Source: Deltaproteobacteria bacterium (GTDB taxonomy: Bacteria; Desulfobacterota; Desulfobulbia; Desulfobulbales; JAGXFP01). From it: a stretch of DNA of 64,000 nucleotides. Positions within the stretch are counted from its first letter, which is position 1. Every line of letters begins with the position of its first letter. Shown here one piece after another: positions 60,842-64,000 of this stretch. The DNA is taken from assembly GCA_020056965.1 (NCBI GenBank), contig JAGVGT010000024.1, forward strand, positions 1 to 64,000. The letters run 5' to 3'. The translations under genes and the position numbers were made by a program. The notes under the pieces were generated by a model that was given only the letters and a program-made list of their open reading frames with translations, ran no database searches and was not told the origin of the DNA.

Positions 60842-62080
60842 TTAATTACCCTTAGTGGTGTGACAGAAGAAACAACCAGTTCCATCGGCAGCCCCGGCAT
60901 TATGGGCATTCATTTTTGTGTAGTTGAAACGCAGGGCATCAGGATATTGGGTTGCGTGGGCGCGATGGCAGGAAAGACACATAACCTGATCGCCATATTC
61001 AATTGTATTGGTGTTTGCGGTTGGATCCTGAGCCACCGGAATAGTACGATCATAAGCCCCAGCCATGGCAGCATACTCACCACCTGGATCAAAGGGGATA
61101 TTGACGTTGGTCGGATGGCGCAGCCAAGGGTTGGAGGCAGAGTTGGCGGAAATTAGTCCGACTCCTCCTTCAGTATTATAGTCACCGCCGTCATCGCCAG
61201 GGCCGAAGAAATTAGCTTCACCGGTCACGTGGAAATCCGTGTGGCAACCGGCACAGAAGGTTCCCATGGAGTCTTTAACCGTGATATCGGTCTGTTTCTT
61301 ATAGATGTTGTGACCAGTTGAGGTCGGGTGCTCCCAAAGAGGATCTTCATTGGCTTGGTTAACACCACCATCAACAATATCTACACCTGGAGGGCCAAAA
61401 CCATCTGCACCGTGACCGCCTAGGAAACGGTAGGATTGATCGGCAGAATTGTGATGGCCGACCTTGTTATGGCACCCTTTGCAGCCATTAAATTTACCCT
61501 GGCTGATTGCATTGTAGTTGAAATCATCACCAGCAGCTATCTCGACATCGTCAAAAGCCAGGCTTTGGTGGCAACCATTTCCGCAACCAGGGTTCTGTGA
61601 GCCTGGAGTATCAACTGGAAAATGGGTATCATGACCAGCGATCCCACCAACGTTGTGCCCGTAAACATCAGCAGCGCCAGTGTTTAGGGCGAAATTGCCG
61701 CCTGCCAAGGCATCAGCCGGGTAGGCGCCGCCCATATTGAAAACAATCGGAACCTTATTGCCATTTCCATCATCTACAATGGTGTTGGTGTTGCCAACGG
61801 TGGCGGAATGACAACCAACACAATCGCTTTTTAACAACTGTGCACGTTCGGCATGGTTGGCGCCACCCGTTAGTTGCGCGGAAGCATTCCAGCCGGCGCC
61901 GGCCCCCACCTCAACCTGGACTGAGCCGTTCTGGCTGTTATGCATGGTATGACAGTTTGCGCATGGCCCTTTTACCGTGGCCATCGCAACGGTTGCAAAC
62001 ATCCCGGAAACAAGAAGTGTTGCCCCTGTAACCCCCAGTAACTGCGAAAATCTACCTCTTTTATTCCCCTTAACTTTCAT
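60842..62080 (-). CDS. Exported seven-heme c-type cytochrome
   Basis: A 412-aa secreted protein with a signal ending in VAMA. Heme sites are C-A-N-C-H (from C40), C-V-G-C-H, C-G-N-G-C-H (a CX3CH site), C-K-G-C-H, C-A-G-C-H, C-L-S-C-H and C-F-F-C-H, seven in total, spread along the chain and separated by Gly/Asn-rich loops. The architecture is that of extracellular or periplasmic multiheme cytochromes of metal- or sulfur-respiring bacteria. ATG 62080 is preceded by GGGGGG. It is transcribed alone and ends in a strong terminator. Partner unknown. Confidence 0.9.
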   Translation of the reverse strand: MKVKGNKRGRFSQLLGVTGATLLVSGMFATVAMATVKGPCANCHTMHNSQNGSVQVEVGAGAGWNASAQLTGGANHAERAQLLKSDCVGCHSATVGNTNTIVDDGNGNKVPIVFNMGGAYPADALAGGNFALNTGAADVYGHNVGGIAGHDTHFPVDTPGSQNPGCGNGCHQSLAFDDVEIAAGDDFNYNAISQGKFNGCKGCHNKVGHHNSADQSYRFLGGHGADGFGPPGVDIVDGGVNQANEDPLWEHPTSTGHNIYKKQTDITVKDSMGTFCAGCHTDFHVTGEANFFGPGDDGGDYNTEGGVGLISANSASNPWLRHPTNVNIPFDPGGEYAAMAGAYDRTIPVAQDPTANTNTIEYGDQVMCLSCHRAHATQYPDALRFNYTKMNAHNAGAADGTGCFFCHTTKGN

Positions 62081-62192
62081 CTTGTTTTCCCCCCAAGGAA
62101 GCAATTATGTAAATGGTTAAGTGGTGACTCTGACTAAAAAACATCCGCATGTTACCGTGTTTGGTGTGCATATGTCAACACTGAAATTGTAA

Positions 62193-63359
62193 TTATTCGG
62201 TAAATCTCCGAGGTATTTTCAGAAACTTTCGAGCAAATTTTTTGGAGGGGGAAATCTCCTCCGGTTGTTTGTTAATAACCAAATATCCTTTTTCTCCAAT
62301 CCGTCTGGCCATCAATGCCGCCATAAGATGGTAAGTAAGCACAAGTACTCCCCCGCCTAGGATACCGCCGGGGATGCCGATAATGACCAAGATAATAGTC
62401 ATTATCCATGTGAATAGATAGCCCAAGATTTCGATGATTCCTAGATATGGATTGGCGAGGTAGATATTGCCGGTTCCCGGCAAAACCAGGGACTTTTTCA
62501 TCGCGACCTTGGCCGATTTGTAGGGGGTCTGGCAGTGTGGGCAGGAAATCATTTTTTCTGGTACCGGCTGGTAGCAAGCGGGACATAGTTGTGAAGGGGC
62601 TTGGTACTCTTGGACGCCGGCGTGAAGCTGCTCACGTTGCGTCCGGATAAAATTATCCAGGCCGGCTCCCAGGCGGCGGTTGACAGTAGTGAAGTCCCAA
62701 TTGCGACCTGAATCAGTGGTGACGATCAACGAACTGCCGTAGAAACCTCGGGATACACGGGCAATGTCATCGTAGGGGATTTGAAATACGAAGCGGGTTG
62801 GGCGAGAGAGATGGTAATCGAGGTTAATGAAAATCAGGCGACGATTGGTGCAAATCAGGGCGTAGTAGTTTAAAGGCCAAGTCAGTAGGCCGTTTGCGTA
62901 GGGGATTTCGAAAGGGAAATAGGCAATGCCGCTGGCGATCCGGCAGACTAATTCGTCTCTTTGCAGAATACTTTCGCTCAAAAGGGGAGCGGTGGCAGTA
63001 ATCAGTTTGGCCAGCAAGCGGTTTAAACTGGTCTGGTGGTGATTTTTGTCGCCAGGCATGAATATTTCAGCCAGGAGAAACTTCTCCAGTGGTAGCCCTT
63101 GTAGCTCGGGGAAGGCGTCGAGAATTGCAGCGGTCGGCTCGCTGCCGTTCGGCAGGTTTGTTGCAGGAGAAGGTTGTGATGCTGCGGACTTTTCGTTGGT
63201 CGTCCCTGGGGCGCCTAGTTCCTGGACCGGTCGCTCATCCGCTGCCTCCAGTAAGAAGCGTTTACCGCATTTTTTGCAGTGTGCCGCCGAGTTGGGAGGA
63301 AGCTCAATATCTTCGGGAAGGCGATGCTGGTGGTGACAGTGGGGGCAGGCGACAATCAT
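62193..63359 (-). CDS. Zinc-ribbon protein with PH-like domain and C-terminal TM helices
   Basis: A 388-aa protein. It starts with an MJ0042-type zinc ribbon (C5-P-H-C8 ... C28-K-K-C31), a Ser/Pro/Glu-rich linker, a helical region, then a PH-like beta domain around residues 150-235 (YYALICTNRRLIFINLDYH, IPYDDIARVSRGFYGSSLI), a second ribbon (LCPACYQPVP, SCPHCQTPY) and two TM helices (about 300-350). ATG 63359 starts the ribbon; the longer open frame overlaps metF. Membrane-associated, function unknown. Confidence 0.65.
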   Translation of the reverse strand: MIVACPHCHHQHRLPEDIELPPNSAAHCKKCGKRFLLEAADERPVQELGAPGTTNEKSAASQPSPATNLPNGSEPTAAILDAFPELQGLPLEKFLLAEIFMPGDKNHHQTSLNRLLAKLITATAPLLSESILQRDELVCRIASGIAYFPFEIPYANGLLTWPLNYYALICTNRRLIFINLDYHLSRPTRFVFQIPYDDIARVSRGFYGSSLIVTTDSGRNWDFTTVNRRLGAGLDNFIRTQREQLHAGVQEYQAPSQLCPACYQPVPEKMISCPHCQTPYKSAKVAMKKSLVLPGTGNIYLANPYLGIIEILGYLFTWIMTIILVIIGIPGGILGGGVLVLTYHLMAALMARRIGEKGYLVINKQPEEISPSKKFARKFLKIPRRFTE

Positions 63360-63384
63360 GGCTATAGGGGCTGATTGGGAGTGG

Positions 63385-64000
63385 TCAGGGAATAAGCTGG
63401 GTTGAACAAGTGACCCCCAGTGCATCATAAATTTTGAGGGTGGCCCGGGAGGAATTCAGGGTGTAGAAATGAATGCCCCTGACCTTGTGATCAAGTAGGT
63501 CGCGGACCTGTTCCGTGGCCCAGTGAATACCGACATTTTCAACGAAATCGTCGTCCCTGGCTCGAGCCACCGCTTTAAGCAGACGGGCCGGCAACCTGGC
63601 CCCGCCGGCCAGTTCGGCCATGCGGGTCATACCCTGGCGGGTTGTGATGGGCATGATCCCGGCCAGAATCGGCACGCGGATTCCGGCCAGTTCACACCGT
63701 TCACAGAAGTCGTAGAAATCCCGGTTGTCAAAAAAAAGTTGGGTGACGATATAGTCTGCCCCGGCATCCACCTTGGCCTTAAGAAAGTCGATTTCGGCCA
63801 GCCGGTTCGGCGTCTCCGGGTGTCCCTCAGGAAAACCGGCCACCCCCACGCACATCCCCGGGAACAGCTCCTTGATGAAGGCGACCAAATCGGCAGCATG
63901 TGGAAAGCCGCCCGTTGGTACTGTCTGGTCGCAGTTGGTGCGCGGTTGGTCGCCGCGCAGGGCCAGAATGTTCATCACCCCGGAATTTTGATATTTGGAA
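63385..64000 (-). CDS. metF: Methylenetetrahydrofolate reductase (5' end outside the window)
   Basis: The C-terminal about 205 residues of MetF, which reduces methylene-THF to methyl-THF. Visible are NILALRGDQP, DFLKAKVDAGADYIVTQLFFDN, VPILAGIMPITT and GIHFYTLNSSRAT. The frame continues open to the window edge, so an internal ATG at 63978 is not the start. The gene lies just upstream of the zinc-ribbon gene on the same strand. Confidence 0.95.
   Translation of the reverse strand, partial: SKYQNSGVMNILALRGDQPRTNCDQTVPTGGFPHAADLVAFIKELFPGMCVGVAGFPEGHPETPNRLAEIDFLKAKVDAGADYIVTQLFFDNRDFYDFCERCELAGIRVPILAGIMPITTRQGMTRMAELAGGARLPARLLKAVARARDDDFVENVGIHWATEQVRDLLDHKVRGIHFYTLNSSRATLKIYDALGVTCSTQLIP

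Noticed and set aside
60606-60845. 79-codon plus-strand frame
   Set aside because: It reads through the terminator hairpin and has no good ribosome site.
1-64000. CRISPR arrays, prophage, transposases, rRNA
   Set aside because: No regular direct-repeat array, phage structural genes, transposase-like ORFs or rRNA sequence was seen.

Overview
The window looks like a chromosomal segment of a Desulfobacterota (former Deltaproteobacteria) anaerobe, probably a sulfate- or sulfur-metabolising or metal-respiring member. The signs are the collinear ilvB-ilvN-psd-pssA-leuA cluster, futalosine-pathway menaquinone genes (mqnB, mqnD), a Rieske/cytochrome b pair of the 7-TM b6/subunit IV type, c-type cytochromes, a two-CW sensor kinase, a PilSR-controlled type IV pilin and a CopZ-type selenoprotein. 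No phage, transposase, CRISPR array or rRNA is visible. Two tRNAs (Pro-CGG, Gln-CTG) are present.

Layout. 1-7.5 kb: PHP phosphatase, a frameshifted small gene, and an EB_dh-like periplasmic protein in tandem with a hybrid histidine kinase and a REC-GGDEF protein. 7.5-8.9 kb (minus): a 72-aa selenoprotein read through an in-frame TGA with a bSECIS-like hairpin, pcm and a BamE-like lipoprotein. 9.1-13.3 kb (locus A): secreted beta-propeller monoheme cytochrome, FtsX-type permease, TPR lipoprotein, ABC ATPase. 13.5-21.3 kb: tRNA-Pro, a diguanylate cyclase, xseA, a YfgM-like protein, panC/panD, mqnB/mqnD. 21.6-30.8 kb: branched-chain amino acid, phospholipid and CoA genes, then Rieske/cyt b. 30.8-38.4 kb (minus): pilS, pilR, GT2, a TMTC-like membrane glycosyltransferase and pilA with a sigma-54 promoter, then tRNA-Gln. 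38.7-45.5 kb: a Cus-like heavy-metal RND efflux operon with a palindromic repeat between cusB and cusA and another after the operon. 45.6-52.4 kb (minus): recQ and housekeeping genes, including a signal-peptide ATP-dependent DNA ligase. 52.6-60.4 kb (locus B): paralogues of the locus A cytochrome, permease and ATPase, plus a thioredoxin-NosL fusion lipoprotein, a second FtsX permease/ATPase pair and a Cys-rich polytopic membrane protein. 60.8-64 kb (minus): a seven-heme cytochrome, a zinc-ribbon membrane protein and partial metF.

The most interesting content is the duplicated locus A/B system. Both cytochrome genes are preceded by an almost identical 48-bp promoter/operator block and followed by a strong intrinsic terminator. 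Both partner permeases carry a CC pair in the extracytoplasmic domain. NosL and thioredoxin domains suggest extracytoplasmic copper or thiol handling, fitting the Cus operon and the CopZ-like selenoprotein elsewhere in the window, but the function is inference and I recognise no described system that matches it.
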